From the NCBI GenBank assembly GCA_025999115.1, contig BNWW01000037.1, positions 1 to 24,357 of the forward strand: a DNA stretch of 24,357 nt, written 5' to 3'. Position 1 is the stretch's first letter, and each line of letters opens with the position of its first letter. The translations under genes were made by a program, and so were the position numbers. This DNA is from Bacteroidia bacterium. GTDB taxonomy: Bacteria; Bacteroidota; Bacteroidia; Bacteroidales; Azobacteroidaceae. Under the pieces are notes generated by a model. It was not told the DNA's origin, did no database searches, and worked only from the letters and a program-made list of their open reading frames with translations. Below are positions 16,996-24,357 of this stretch, piece by piece.

Positions 16996-18109
16996 AGATT
17001 AATTGTACTATGTTTTTCGGTTGATAATTCCGGTCGAAAAGCAAGGGATAATCCGTTCTACCACGTATCGGCCAATCGTTTTTCCACGAATCGGCATCGG
17101 TTACGCCCCAGAACGATACCCGGCTGATTTTGTCGGAATGTTTCAAAAACAATTGGAAAAATGCGTTGAAACGTTCCGTCCAAGCGTTTTCTACTATTTC
17201 CGGCAATCTGTTTGAATACGGATTCATTTCTTGTTGGTAATCGAAAACCAGCGACACATCGGCGCCTGCATTCGCATTCGGCATCGGCAAAACGCCCATA
17301 TCAAATTCGGTAATCATTACTTTAACGCCCAATTCGGAAAAAGCGATAATACTTTTTTCAAACGCTTCCAACGAAGGATAATTCATTCCGCAATGCCCTT
17401 GCATTCCGATGCCGTGGATGGGAATATTTTGCGCTTGCAACGATTTTACCATCCGGATAACCTCGTTGCGCCGGCCTTCGTTAGACATCGAATAATCGTT
17501 GTAATACAATTCGGCGGCCGGATCGGCTTCGTGCGCAAATTGAAAAGCCAAACGAACAAAATCTTCGCCGAGCAGGGTATAAAATTTACTTTTTCGCCAC
17601 GAACCATCGTCTTCAATGGCTTCATTTACAACATCCCAACCTTTTATTATCCCTTTGTAACGCGACATTACGGTAAAAATATGTGTTCTCATCCGTTCGA
17701 TCAAAACCTCGCGCGAAACATCGTTCCCTTTTTTATCAACGAAAAACCAAGCGGGCGCCTGCGAATGCCAAATCAAGCAATGACCGGTCATAAACAACCG
17801 GTTGGCTTCACCGAAAGCTACAAATTGATCGGCTTGTGTGAAATCGAATATTCCTTCTTCCGGTTGGAGGACTTCGCTTTTCATGCAGTTTTCAGCTACA
17901 ATTGCATTGAAATGTTTCCGGATAATGGCTACTGCCAAACTGTCTTTGCCTGTGTATTGATTTTCATTTAGAGCCGTTCCAATCAGAAATTTATCTTTGA
18001 AAGCATCTTTTAATCTAATGGATTCTTCCGTCGATTTTACATCGGAACAGGCTGACAACAAGACGGTTGCGCCGATAATTAATCCCAATAAATTTTTAAT
18101 TTTCTTCAT
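16955..18109 (-). CDS. GH10 endo-beta-1,4-xylanase, lipoprotein
   Basis: 384 aa. Lipoprotein signal with lipobox LLSA before Cys21, followed by SDV. The (beta/alpha)8 GH10 domain fills the rest: GHCLIWHSQAP, GWDVVNEAIED with acid/base Glu163, IHGIGMQGHC, KVMITEFDMG with nucleophile Glu268, and VSFWGVTDADSW. It cuts the xylan backbone, probably at the outer membrane, and leaves glucuronic acid at the non-reducing end, the substrate form GH67 needs. The C terminus is abnormal: after DRNYQPK, where relatives usually continue with PA and a short helix, the frame enters a palindromic repeat (residues 372-384). Twelve bases separate it from the transporter gene upstream. It has no T9SS sorting domain. 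Confidence 0.95.
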   Translation of the reverse strand: MKKIKNLLGLIIGATVLLSACSDVKSTEESIRLKDAFKDKFLIGTALNENQYTGKDSLAVAIIRKHFNAIVAENCMKSEVLQPEEGIFDFTQADQFVAFGEANRLFMTGHCLIWHSQAPAWFFVDKKGNDVSREVLIERMRTHIFTVMSRYKGIIKGWDVVNEAIEDDGSWRKSKFYTLLGEDFVRLAFQFAHEADPAAELYYNDYSMSNEGRRNEVIRMVKSLQAQNIPIHGIGMQGHCGMNYPSLEAFEKSIIAFSELGVKVMITEFDMGVLPMPNANAGADVSLVFDYQQEMNPYSNRLPEIVENAWTERFNAFFQLFLKHSDKISRVSFWGVTDADSWKNDWPIRGRTDYPLLFDRNYQPKNIVQLICHGALDAPSPENR

Positions 18110-18121
18110 CCTGTTTTTCCT

Positions 18122-19516
18122 TTATTTTGTGTGTCGCGCTTCTATTTCGCGATTGATTTTATCAATTGTTTCATCACTTAATTCGTATTTCGAGATAATA
18201 AACATGGCCAAAAGTAATAAAATGGCCGGAAGAACGACCACCAACCACAAGATACCTTGTTGCGCCAAGGGCGATTGTTCGGCTTTTCCGGCATCGAAAT
18301 GAGTCCATGTAAGCACAAGACCGGGTATTACGCCGCCGAGTGCAAAACCGGCTTTAAAAAAGATTCCTGTCAGCGCATTGACAACGCCGGATATCCGTTT
18401 CCCCGATTTCCATTCGCCGTAGGAAATCACTTCGGGAACCAAAGCCCACATATAACCGGTAGCCACAATTACACCGGTCGATTTAATAAATTGCGCCGTG
18501 TAAATCAGCCATAATTGGTTTTTTAGCGCAGGCGAAATGGAAATAATGTACAGCAGAATCATTCCCACAATTCCGACCGTAAGAAAAACATAAAACAGTT
18601 GTTTTTTGCCGATTGCCCGTTTAATTGCCGGAACCAAAGGCAAGAAAATAAACGCTGGCAAGGAACCCAAAGCGTTAAACCATTTCAAAGCCTCTTGATG
18701 ACCGACGTTGTATTGCATATAATAGGCTGATGCAGAATTGCCTACGGCCATCATTGCAAAAGCGGTAATGAAGAATAAAGCCAATATACGCAATGGCCGG
18801 TTATGAATAAATTCGACAAAAAGATCGGCATAACGCACATTTTCGGTTTGGGATTTTTCCATCACCACCCGTTCTTTGGTTTGCGAAAAACAGAAAGCGA
18901 GTAAAATGAAACCGGCAAGCGCATAAACCGTCATCACGGCAAACCAAACGGGAGAAGATGCCGGTTGCGACCAGTCGTGATTCGGCGCAAAATGCTGAAT
19001 GGCGGCCGGAACGCCGAATTGAACCGCCAAACCGCCCAAATTCGCCATAAACATACGAGTGGAAGTCAGTTTGGTTATTTCGTCGGTGTCGCGCGTGAGC
19101 GAAGCATTCAAAGCGCCATAAGGAACATTGACCAAAGTATAACATAACGAAAGCGTTACATACGTGATGTAGGCATACCACAATTGACCGGAAAATCCGT
19201 TCCAAAACGACAGAATCGCCAAACCCGTCAACGGGATGCCGCCCAAAACCAAATAGGAACGATACTTTCCGAATTTCGGATTATGTTTGTCGATAAAAGC
19301 GCCCACAAACGGATCCCAAAGTACATCCACCAAACGCACAATGAGAAACATAAACGCCGCCGCCGCCGGACTGATGCCGAAAACATTGGTATAAAAAAAT
19401 AACAAATAAGTGGCAACCGTTTGATAAATCAAGTTTTGCGCCAAATCGCCCGAACCGAACCCGATTCGTTGCAATCCCGATAATTTATAAAAGCCTTTGG
19501 AGGGTGTTGTATTCAT
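18122..19516 (-). CDS. GPH-family (MFS) sugar:cation symporter, probable xylo-oligosaccharide importer
   Basis: 464 aa with about twelve membrane helices. The glycoside-pentoside-hexuronide:cation symporter signature is clear near residues 61-88: RLVDVLWDPFVGAFID followed by FGKYRSYL, with Asp64, Asp68 and Asp76. The start GLQRIGFGSGDLAQNLIYQ is also typical. It should bring xylosides, xylo-oligosaccharides or uronides across the inner membrane with Na+ or H+. Its place between the GH8 and GH10 genes, with gaps of 7 and 12 bases, argues for xylan products. XynP is a characterised relative type, but substrate cannot be read from sequence. Confidence 0.93.
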   Translation of the reverse strand: MNTTPSKGFYKLSGLQRIGFGSGDLAQNLIYQTVATYLLFFYTNVFGISPAAAAFMFLIVRLVDVLWDPFVGAFIDKHNPKFGKYRSYLVLGGIPLTGLAILSFWNGFSGQLWYAYITYVTLSLCYTLVNVPYGALNASLTRDTDEITKLTSTRMFMANLGGLAVQFGVPAAIQHFAPNHDWSQPASSPVWFAVMTVYALAGFILLAFCFSQTKERVVMEKSQTENVRYADLFVEFIHNRPLRILALFFITAFAMMAVGNSASAYYMQYNVGHQEALKWFNALGSLPAFIFLPLVPAIKRAIGKKQLFYVFLTVGIVGMILLYIISISPALKNQLWLIYTAQFIKSTGVIVATGYMWALVPEVISYGEWKSGKRISGVVNALTGIFFKAGFALGGVIPGLVLTWTHFDAGKAEQSPLAQQGILWLVVVLPAILLLLAMFIISKYELSDETIDKINREIEARHTK

Positions 19517-19523
19517 GCTTGTT

Positions 19524-21902
19524 TTAATATTTTACAATTTTTGCTGTAATCGTCTGATTTTCAGAATAAATCCGTACAATATACAGACCCGGAGCCAATG
19601 AAGAAAGATTCAAAGAAGAAACGCCGGATGCTGTTTTTTGCAATTTTCCATTTAAATCGTAAACGAAGATAGATTCTGCTGTTTGTCCCGAAAGGGAAAG
19701 AATATTGTTGCTGAAAATAACCGGTTTATCGCTTTTTTGATTGAACGGAATAGGGGTCAGACCGCTTTTTTCTTTCAAACAGACATTGTCGATATAATAA
19801 TCGGCTTTGTTGCTGCGGATTCCCAAATAAATACTGAAAGTATTGGCGGAATTGGTGTTTTTGAGGTCGATCGTTTTGTACAACCACGTGTTGTGATTGG
19901 CGCCGCTTTTATCACCCGTAGCTTCCGAATGAATTTGTTGGCCGTTTAAATACACGCGTAAATCTTTGAAGTGATTATCACTTCCGCTTGCCGTGGAATT
20001 ATAAAAAACGTCGAAATTCAAACTGTCGTAATCTTGCCACGAACGGTTGGCGGGCAGGGTAGCGTCGAAATGGATATATTCATCCCAATTGGCGGTAATG
20101 ACTTTTGCAACTTGCTCCGAATTATCTGTCGGACTGACGGTTACGTTTGCCGTACCTGCCGATGCGCTCTGTTTCTGCATCGTATAAACGGAATTTAATT
20201 CGCGTTGATTGAAGTTTTCGAGGGTAAAATAGCCGGCTTTCGTTTCGGGACAGGGATCTTCCGGTTCTTCATTTTCCGGTTTATAAATTTTGAAATTGCC
20301 GGAAAGATGCAGGAAATTCATAAAATACAGCATTCCATCGTAATAGCGGTATTTTCCCGAAGGAATGGATTGATTGAAAAAATCTTCGATAAAATCCCAT
20401 GCGACCGGTTGATTGCTTGCCAGCGAACCGGTAGCGTTGCAGGCGACTAATCCGGGCGAGTGGTCGGCGTTGTTGTTCAAGATTGTTCCGTCGAGTTTGT
20501 ATAAACCGCCGTAGGATTCTACTCCTTTGCTGTTGAAGAAATTATGTATTTTGTTGATGAGCGAAACTTCGCGTTCGTCCGCTTTGAACCATGCGTAATC
20601 GACGGCCACGTTCATGATGCAACGCCAAGCGTCGTAACAGAAATATTTGTGGTCGCCGTCGTTGCGTGCAGCGCCGCTAAATTCTGCATAATCGGGCATT
20701 AAGCCGGTTTGTGAGTCGGCGAATTTGGGAAACATTTCGCGACTTTTGGCCGCACAATCTTTCCAGAATTGGCGTTTGGATTTATCGCTCGCCCATCGTC
20801 CCCACAATTCGTAAAAAGCGGGCAGATGGTAAGACGGGTCGGTAAACGAAGCTGAATTGCCGTAAGGCACAAACGTTACCTGTTTTTGTGTGGAATTGAA
20901 TAAATTGGTTACGCCGCCGCCGGTGTCGGTGCGTTTCATGCAATGCGCCAAAAGGTCGTTGGCTTCTTTTTTGTAATTGTAAATGCCTTCGCCGTCACCC
21001 CAACGATTGGATGCGAACAGCAACGACATGATAAAATATTCTTCGCCGTCGGAAGCGGGGCCGTTGCCTTTGATAGAGCCGTCGGTATTCATTTGCCAAG
21101 CGAAATAGCCTTCGTATTGGCCGCTCGTGTATTGCATTTTAGTTTTCGCCCATTTCCATAAGCGGTTAAACTCGGTTTGTTTGTCCATTTGCAAGCAGAG
21201 CATCATGCCATACGACATACCTTCGCTTCGCACATCGCCGTTGCCGGTATCCAACATATACGCTTCATCTGTGCCGGCCGGATAGTACAGCGCTTGCGTT
21301 TCCGAATTTCCGTTGAAAAATTGCGACCAGAGCGTTTGCAATTTTGTATCGATCGAAGCTTGCGAATAGCCGGCTTCCAGAAATAGATTGCGGTAAACAT
21401 CCGTTTCATAGGCTCCTTTTTCGGGAAGTACAGGCGGGTCTTTGACGACAATGGCTCCTTTGAAGGTGAACGTGATCCGGTCGATATAGGTGTCGTTGGA
21501 ACCGTTGTCGGTTTCGAGAAGCAAAGCTACCGTAACGGAAGTTCCGATGGCCGGTAATTTGATGGTTGCGGAAGACAGGGTCGCCGTGGTTCCTGTAAAA
21601 GCATAGGATTTCACTTTTTCGTCGTTGATATAAAGAGAAACGCCGGCGGAGGTGGAATTGCTGGAGGCGCCGCGGATGGCGATGTCGTAAATTCCGGCGC
21701 CATCGGGCAACGTGCAGATGGCGGTTCCTTTATCGCCGTTGGCATACAAGGCGATGCCGTCAAAAGGGGAAGTGATTGTTCCGGCGTATTTTCCGCTCAA
21801 GGTCATCGTTTCCGCTTCGAGGGTAATGTTTTCGGCTTTTATGTTTCCCGTGTATAAAAATGCGAGGCAACAGACGAGAAAGATCGTGTTTTTCATTTTC
21901 AT
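19524..21902 (-). CDS. T9SS-secreted GH8 reducing-end exo-oligoxylanase with CBM
   Basis: 792 aa. Signal peptide to about residue 23. Residues 25-148 are a CBM6/35-like module (ITLEAETMTLSGKYAG, YIDRITFTF). Residues about 160-540 are GH8: DVRSEGMSYGMM with acid Glu227, NGPASDGEEYF with Asp285, and probable base Asp424 in CYDAWR. The 58-residue spacing from Glu227 to Asp285 matches Glu70 and Asp128 of Bacillus halodurans Rex, so the Rex type (reducing-end xylose release) is the best guess; endo-xylanase is possible. Residues 551-712 are a beta-sandwich module ending ADYYIDNVCLKEK, shared with neighbours. Residues about 728-792 are a T9SS sorting domain (FVYDLNGKLQK, LAPGLYIVRIYS). It should act outside the cell. 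Confidence 0.93.
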   Translation of the reverse strand: MKMKNTIFLVCCLAFLYTGNIKAENITLEAETMTLSGKYAGTITSPFDGIALYANGDKGTAICTLPDGAGIYDIAIRGASSNSTSAGVSLYINDEKVKSYAFTGTTATLSSATIKLPAIGTSVTVALLLETDNGSNDTYIDRITFTFKGAIVVKDPPVLPEKGAYETDVYRNLFLEAGYSQASIDTKLQTLWSQFFNGNSETQALYYPAGTDEAYMLDTGNGDVRSEGMSYGMMLCLQMDKQTEFNRLWKWAKTKMQYTSGQYEGYFAWQMNTDGSIKGNGPASDGEEYFIMSLLFASNRWGDGEGIYNYKKEANDLLAHCMKRTDTGGGVTNLFNSTQKQVTFVPYGNSASFTDPSYHLPAFYELWGRWASDKSKRQFWKDCAAKSREMFPKFADSQTGLMPDYAEFSGAARNDGDHKYFCYDAWRCIMNVAVDYAWFKADEREVSLINKIHNFFNSKGVESYGGLYKLDGTILNNNADHSPGLVACNATGSLASNQPVAWDFIEDFFNQSIPSGKYRYYDGMLYFMNFLHLSGNFKIYKPENEEPEDPCPETKAGYFTLENFNQRELNSVYTMQKQSASAGTANVTVSPTDNSEQVAKVITANWDEYIHFDATLPANRSWQDYDSLNFDVFYNSTASGSDNHFKDLRVYLNGQQIHSEATGDKSGANHNTWLYKTIDLKNTNSANTFSIYLGIRSNKADYYIDNVCLKEKSGLTPIPFNQKSDKPVIFSNNILSLSGQTAESIFVYDLNGKLQKTASGVSSLNLSSLAPGLYIVRIYSENQTITAKIVKY

Positions 21903-21913
21903 TGAAATTAATT

Positions 21914-22204
21914 TTAGGACTGTTCGTAGTGTTTTTTGACGAATAAACTGCCGCCGTAAACCAAACCCAATGCGAGGATGAGGCCGATAGCGTCGCCAAT
22001 GGGACTATTGGAGGGTGTTGTCGGTAGATCAGTTGGTGTTTGGCCGCCGATTGTTGGAGCGTCGCCTTCATTGCGTAAGCCGCCGGAAACGGATGTGGTT
22101 TCGTGTTGCAGCCAGTTTTCGGTACGGTCGCGGAAACCGGTTCTTTCGGCGAAAGTGAGGCTTGCCGAGAGGATTGCGATTGATAATATTGTTAGTCGTT
22201 TCAT
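21914..22204 (-). CDS. Small exported protein with C-terminal membrane anchor
   Basis: 96 aa, function not recognised. Signal peptide 1-19 (MKRLTILSIAILSASLTFA), a charged then Gly/Pro/Thr-rich linker (GGLRNEGDAPTIGG), the motif PIGD at 68-71, a hydrophobic helix at about 72-89 and the basic end KKHYEQS. It would thus be held in a membrane by its C terminus with the linker outside the cytoplasm. The order motif, helix, basic tail resembles C-terminal sorting signals in general, and I recall other small Bacteroidota proteins with a PxGD-helix ending. It ends 11 bases before the GH8 gene, so it is probably in the same transcript. Confidence 0.8.
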   Translation of the reverse strand: MKRLTILSIAILSASLTFAERTGFRDRTENWLQHETTSVSGGLRNEGDAPTIGGQTPTDLPTTPSNSPIGDAIGLILALGLVYGGSLFVKKHYEQS

Positions 22205-22221
22205 TGTTGTTTATGTTTTTT

Positions 22222-22269
22222 ACCTCACCCCCGGCCCCTCTCCAAAAGGAGAGGGGCCGGGGGTGAGGT
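22222..22269. repeat. Perfect GC-rich hairpin, 22-bp stem with AAAA loop
   Basis: Bases 22222-22243 (ACCTCACCCCCGG then CCCCTCTCC) and 22248-22269 are perfect inverted copies around AAAA. It fills most of the 70-base gap between the large T9SS cargo gene and the small exported protein gene. Neither side has a T run, so it is not a canonical terminator, though it could slow polymerase or protect RNA ends. The sequence looks like a dispersed repeat common in unrelated genomes. Confidence 0.9.
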
Positions 22270-22274
22270 GGTAA

Positions 22275-24357
22275 TTATTTAATTACTTTGCTCACTTCAC
22301 TCTTACCTGATTCGTAAATCGTTTTCATAATGTAAATGCCCGGTTGTAGGGGCGTTGCGCGCAACGCCCCTACGGTAACACCCTGTAAATTATAATATTG
22401 CGTTGCCACAACCACATCGTTTTCAACCACAGGAGCAATGCCGGTAACCACATCCGTATTCAAAGAAATGCGTTGAGGTGCATCAACTTTTTCAACGGTA
22501 ATGACCGATTCAAAAGGAGCAATGGTTGTAGCGCCATCTGCTCTTACATATTCGGCTACCTCTTCGTTGTATTGAAGTTTGTAAATATATTTATTGTCTG
22601 TTCCCGAAGTAATTGACAAGGGCGCTAACGACGGATTCGCTTGCAAAGTATAGGATTCGCTAAATGTTAATGCGCCTTTTCCTAAATTTACAACTGCGCC
22701 CGAAATGTAGCTGATGGTTTTTCCCGTTCCGAATCCCAAAGGCAATTCGATGATATAACCGGTTGTATTTCCGATAGTTATTGCGGGAGAAAATGCTGTG
22801 CCGTTATAGGAGCTTAACCAGAAATTAGTACCTGCATCCAAAACATCTTTGTAATCTTCGCTGTAAACGGTAGCTACATCAAATGGGAAACCGATGGAGT
22901 ACCATTGTTGCGAATCTATTAGGATTTGCGCTTTGATGCTTGTGGAGGCGGATAATGTGTAGGCTCCCAAATCAAGAGCGGCGCCGGGTTCGAGGGTTAG
23001 TTGTCGAACGGTTACAGGGGCTGTTAAAACAGGATAAGTTGAAACCTGCGGGATAATCGCATTATTACTGCTCGTGGGGACATACTTCGGATTCCAATTT
23101 GTGTAGGTAAGCCAATCGGTAGTAGTTCCTACCCAAGTTGTGGTACCGCCATCATTGCAATCAGGCAAATTGGCTTTTTCTTTCAACTCAATATCGTCAA
23201 TATAATAATCTTTTGCACCGGTACGTGCACCAAGTTCAAGTGTAAATTCTGTTAGTGTTGAAGATGCGTAAGTCGATGGAATTTCTTTTTCAATTGTTAC
23301 CCAAGTATCTTTGGTTGCCGTACCATTTCCGACACTTGCCATTGTGCCATTAATTCCAAGATAATGAGTATCAGTGAACGTCGCTGCAGAATATATTTTG
23401 TATCTAACATGTGAATAATTGCCTAATATGCGATTGTTACAAGGCAACGAAACGGTTAAACGCAAATAATGTCCATAATTCTTATTTTCAAATTTAATTA
23501 CTTGATTGTTTTCGTCTGATGGGTCGGTAACAACGGTAGAGACAGTAGCCGAACTTGTATTTTCGGCTTTATATACCGCATAACTTGTTCCTAATTCCTT
23601 ATCGTTGAAGCAATCCAACATCAAATACCCGGCAGTTGCAGGACAAGGCGTTGTGCAATTACCATTATCATTTACCGTAACGGTTACATTCACGCTTGCA
23701 ATATCGTAAGTTTCTGTATCTGAAGGCGTAAATATAAGTTTGTATTCCGTTATTCCGTTATCAGATAATTTTACGACTGTTGTAGGTGTTTCAAAGGCGA
23801 AACTGCCTTCTATTGTAACTGCTTCTCCTTCTTCCGGCGTGTAAGTTGCTACGCCGTTAGTATCAATAATTACATTGCCCAAGGTTTGCCCACATTCTAT
23901 ACTGCTTAAAATAGGCGTAGTGGTAATAACAGGTTTGTGTTTGGAAACCTGTGGTTCACAAGTGCCTGTAAATGGTAATGATATATCATCAATATAAAAA
24001 GTAGAGGCGCCCCAATTACAACCTATAAGGATATAAAAAGAAGTTAAGGAAGAAGATAAACTGTTTAATGAAATTGTCCCTGTATGCCAAGTGCTTCTTG
24101 CGAGGTTGCCTCCCAAAAAATCACTATTAGCAATACCATTCAGTCCATATTTCAATTGTTTATATTGAGTATCACCGGTTGTCGTTAAATATATTTTTAA
24201 TGATAAGGTAGAAGAAAAATCGACTAAAGTTTTTCCATCCGGTAATGTAATAGTTAATTTAATATAGCCATTACTTGCACTTGTTGCTACTTTTAATACA
24301 TTATTTGAAGCTGTTTCTTCATAAACAGAAGCAGTACCCGCAATCGTCGATGTTCCT
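22275..24357 (-). CDS. Large modular T9SS cargo protein (5' end off window)
   Basis: The frame stays open from the right edge to the stop at 22275, 693 codons; its true start lies outside. Modules in order: a beta-sandwich ending ASTFYIDDISLPF (to about 23970); an Ig-like or MBG-type repeat (TYTPEEGEAVTIEGSF, FTPSDTETYDIASVNVTVTV); a second sandwich from CPATAGYLMLDCFNDKEL to AKDYYIDDIELKEK (23175-23645), clearly related to the GH8 C-terminal module; a segment starting TTWVGTTTDWLTYTNWNP, common in Bacteroidota surface proteins; and a T9SS sorting domain (YYNLQGVTV, LQPGIYIMK). No catalytic domain is visible. A perfect palindrome encodes VGALRATPLQ inside the sorting domain. It is probably a surface glycan-binding or scaffold protein; an enzyme domain may lie upstream. 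Confidence 0.85.
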   Translation of the reverse strand, partial: GTSTIAGTASVYEETASNNVLKVATSASNGYIKLTITLPDGKTLVDFSSTLSLKIYLTTTGDTQYKQLKYGLNGIANSDFLGGNLARSTWHTGTISLNSLSSSLTSFYILIGCNWGASTFYIDDISLPFTGTCEPQVSKHKPVITTTPILSSIECGQTLGNVIIDTNGVATYTPEEGEAVTIEGSFAFETPTTVVKLSDNGITEYKLIFTPSDTETYDIASVNVTVTVNDNGNCTTPCPATAGYLMLDCFNDKELGTSYAVYKAENTSSATVSTVVTDPSDENNQVIKFENKNYGHYLRLTVSLPCNNRILGNYSHVRYKIYSAATFTDTHYLGINGTMASVGNGTATKDTWVTIEKEIPSTYASSTLTEFTLELGARTGAKDYYIDDIELKEKANLPDCNDGGTTTWVGTTTDWLTYTNWNPKYVPTSSNNAIIPQVSTYPVLTAPVTVRQLTLEPGAALDLGAYTLSASTSIKAQILIDSQQWYSIGFPFDVATVYSEDYKDVLDAGTNFWLSSYNGTAFSPAITIGNTTGYIIELPLGFGTGKTISYISGAVVNLGKGALTFSESYTLQANPSLAPLSITSGTDNKYIYKLQYNEEVAEYVRADGATTIAPFESVITVEKVDAPQRISLNTDVVTGIAPVVENDVVVATQYYNLQGVTVGALRATPLQPGIYIMKTIYESGKSEVSKVIK
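22346..22373. repeat. 28-bp perfect palindrome inside coding sequence
   Basis: The half-site GTAGGGGCGTTGCG is followed at once by its exact inverse, with no loop. It lies in the sorting-domain part of the large T9SS cargo gene, in frame. It looks like a dispersed palindromic element that I recall from other genomes, with GTAGGGGCG at each end. Confidence 0.92.

Noticed and set aside
22222..22269. Rho-independent terminator
   Set aside because: The stem is perfect, but no T run follows on either strand; minus-strand sequence after it is A-rich.
24153..24155. Start of the large T9SS cargo gene at 24155
   Set aside because: The codon is TTG and the frame remains open with module-like sequence to the right edge, so the true start is outside the window.

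Overview
The window is from a Bacteroidota chromosome, most likely Bacteroidales or a relative. Reasons: a type IX secretion (T9SS) core operon gldK-gldL-gldM-gldN, secreted proteins ending in T9SS sorting domains, a Rho factor with the large disordered insertion seen in this phylum, GlnRS used for tRNA-Gln, and TAnnTTTG promoter boxes. No species can be named from sequence reading alone.

Layout. (1) 1-5116, minus strand: gldK, gldL, gldM and gldN (its last codons are cut by the left edge). Their junctions are filled with AT-rich heptamer repeats; one array also encodes part of the GldN signal peptide. (2) 5117-6128: the gldK promoter, a gene-free debris patch, and a decayed IS4-type transposase. 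The usual porP/sprF neighbour of gldK is not here. (3) 6158-8245, minus: rho, with an Asn-rich disordered segment. (4) 8246-8456: divergent promoters. (5) 8457-11538, plus: glnS, a TPR protein and a two-cluster ferredoxin resembling the delta subunit of 2-oxoacid:ferredoxin oxidoreductase. (6) 11516-24357, minus: a glucuronoxylan utilisation locus. In transcription order it holds a large T9SS cargo protein (5' end off the window), a 96-aa exported protein with a membrane tail, a T9SS-secreted GH8 exo-oligoxylanase, a GPH-family sugar symporter, a GH10 xylanase lipoprotein, a cytoplasmic GH43, a periplasmic GH67 alpha-glucuronidase, a non-catalytic T9SS cargo protein, and uxuA.

How the locus should work (inference from families). 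GH10 cuts xylan at the cell envelope and GH8 trims reducing-end xylose outside. GH67 removes (methyl)glucuronic acid in the periplasm. The GPH symporter imports the products, GH43 splits oligomers in the cytoplasm, and UxuA feeds the glucuronate branch toward 2-keto-3-deoxygluconate. No SusC/SusD pair or regulator lies in the window. Three cargo proteins share one beta-sandwich module ending in a YYxD motif, the best candidate here for an undescribed glycan-binding family.

The locus also carries palindromic repeats that have entered coding sequence: a 28-bp perfect palindrome inside a T9SS sorting domain, a 22-bp-stem hairpin next to it, and a REP-like palindrome that forms the GH10 C terminus.
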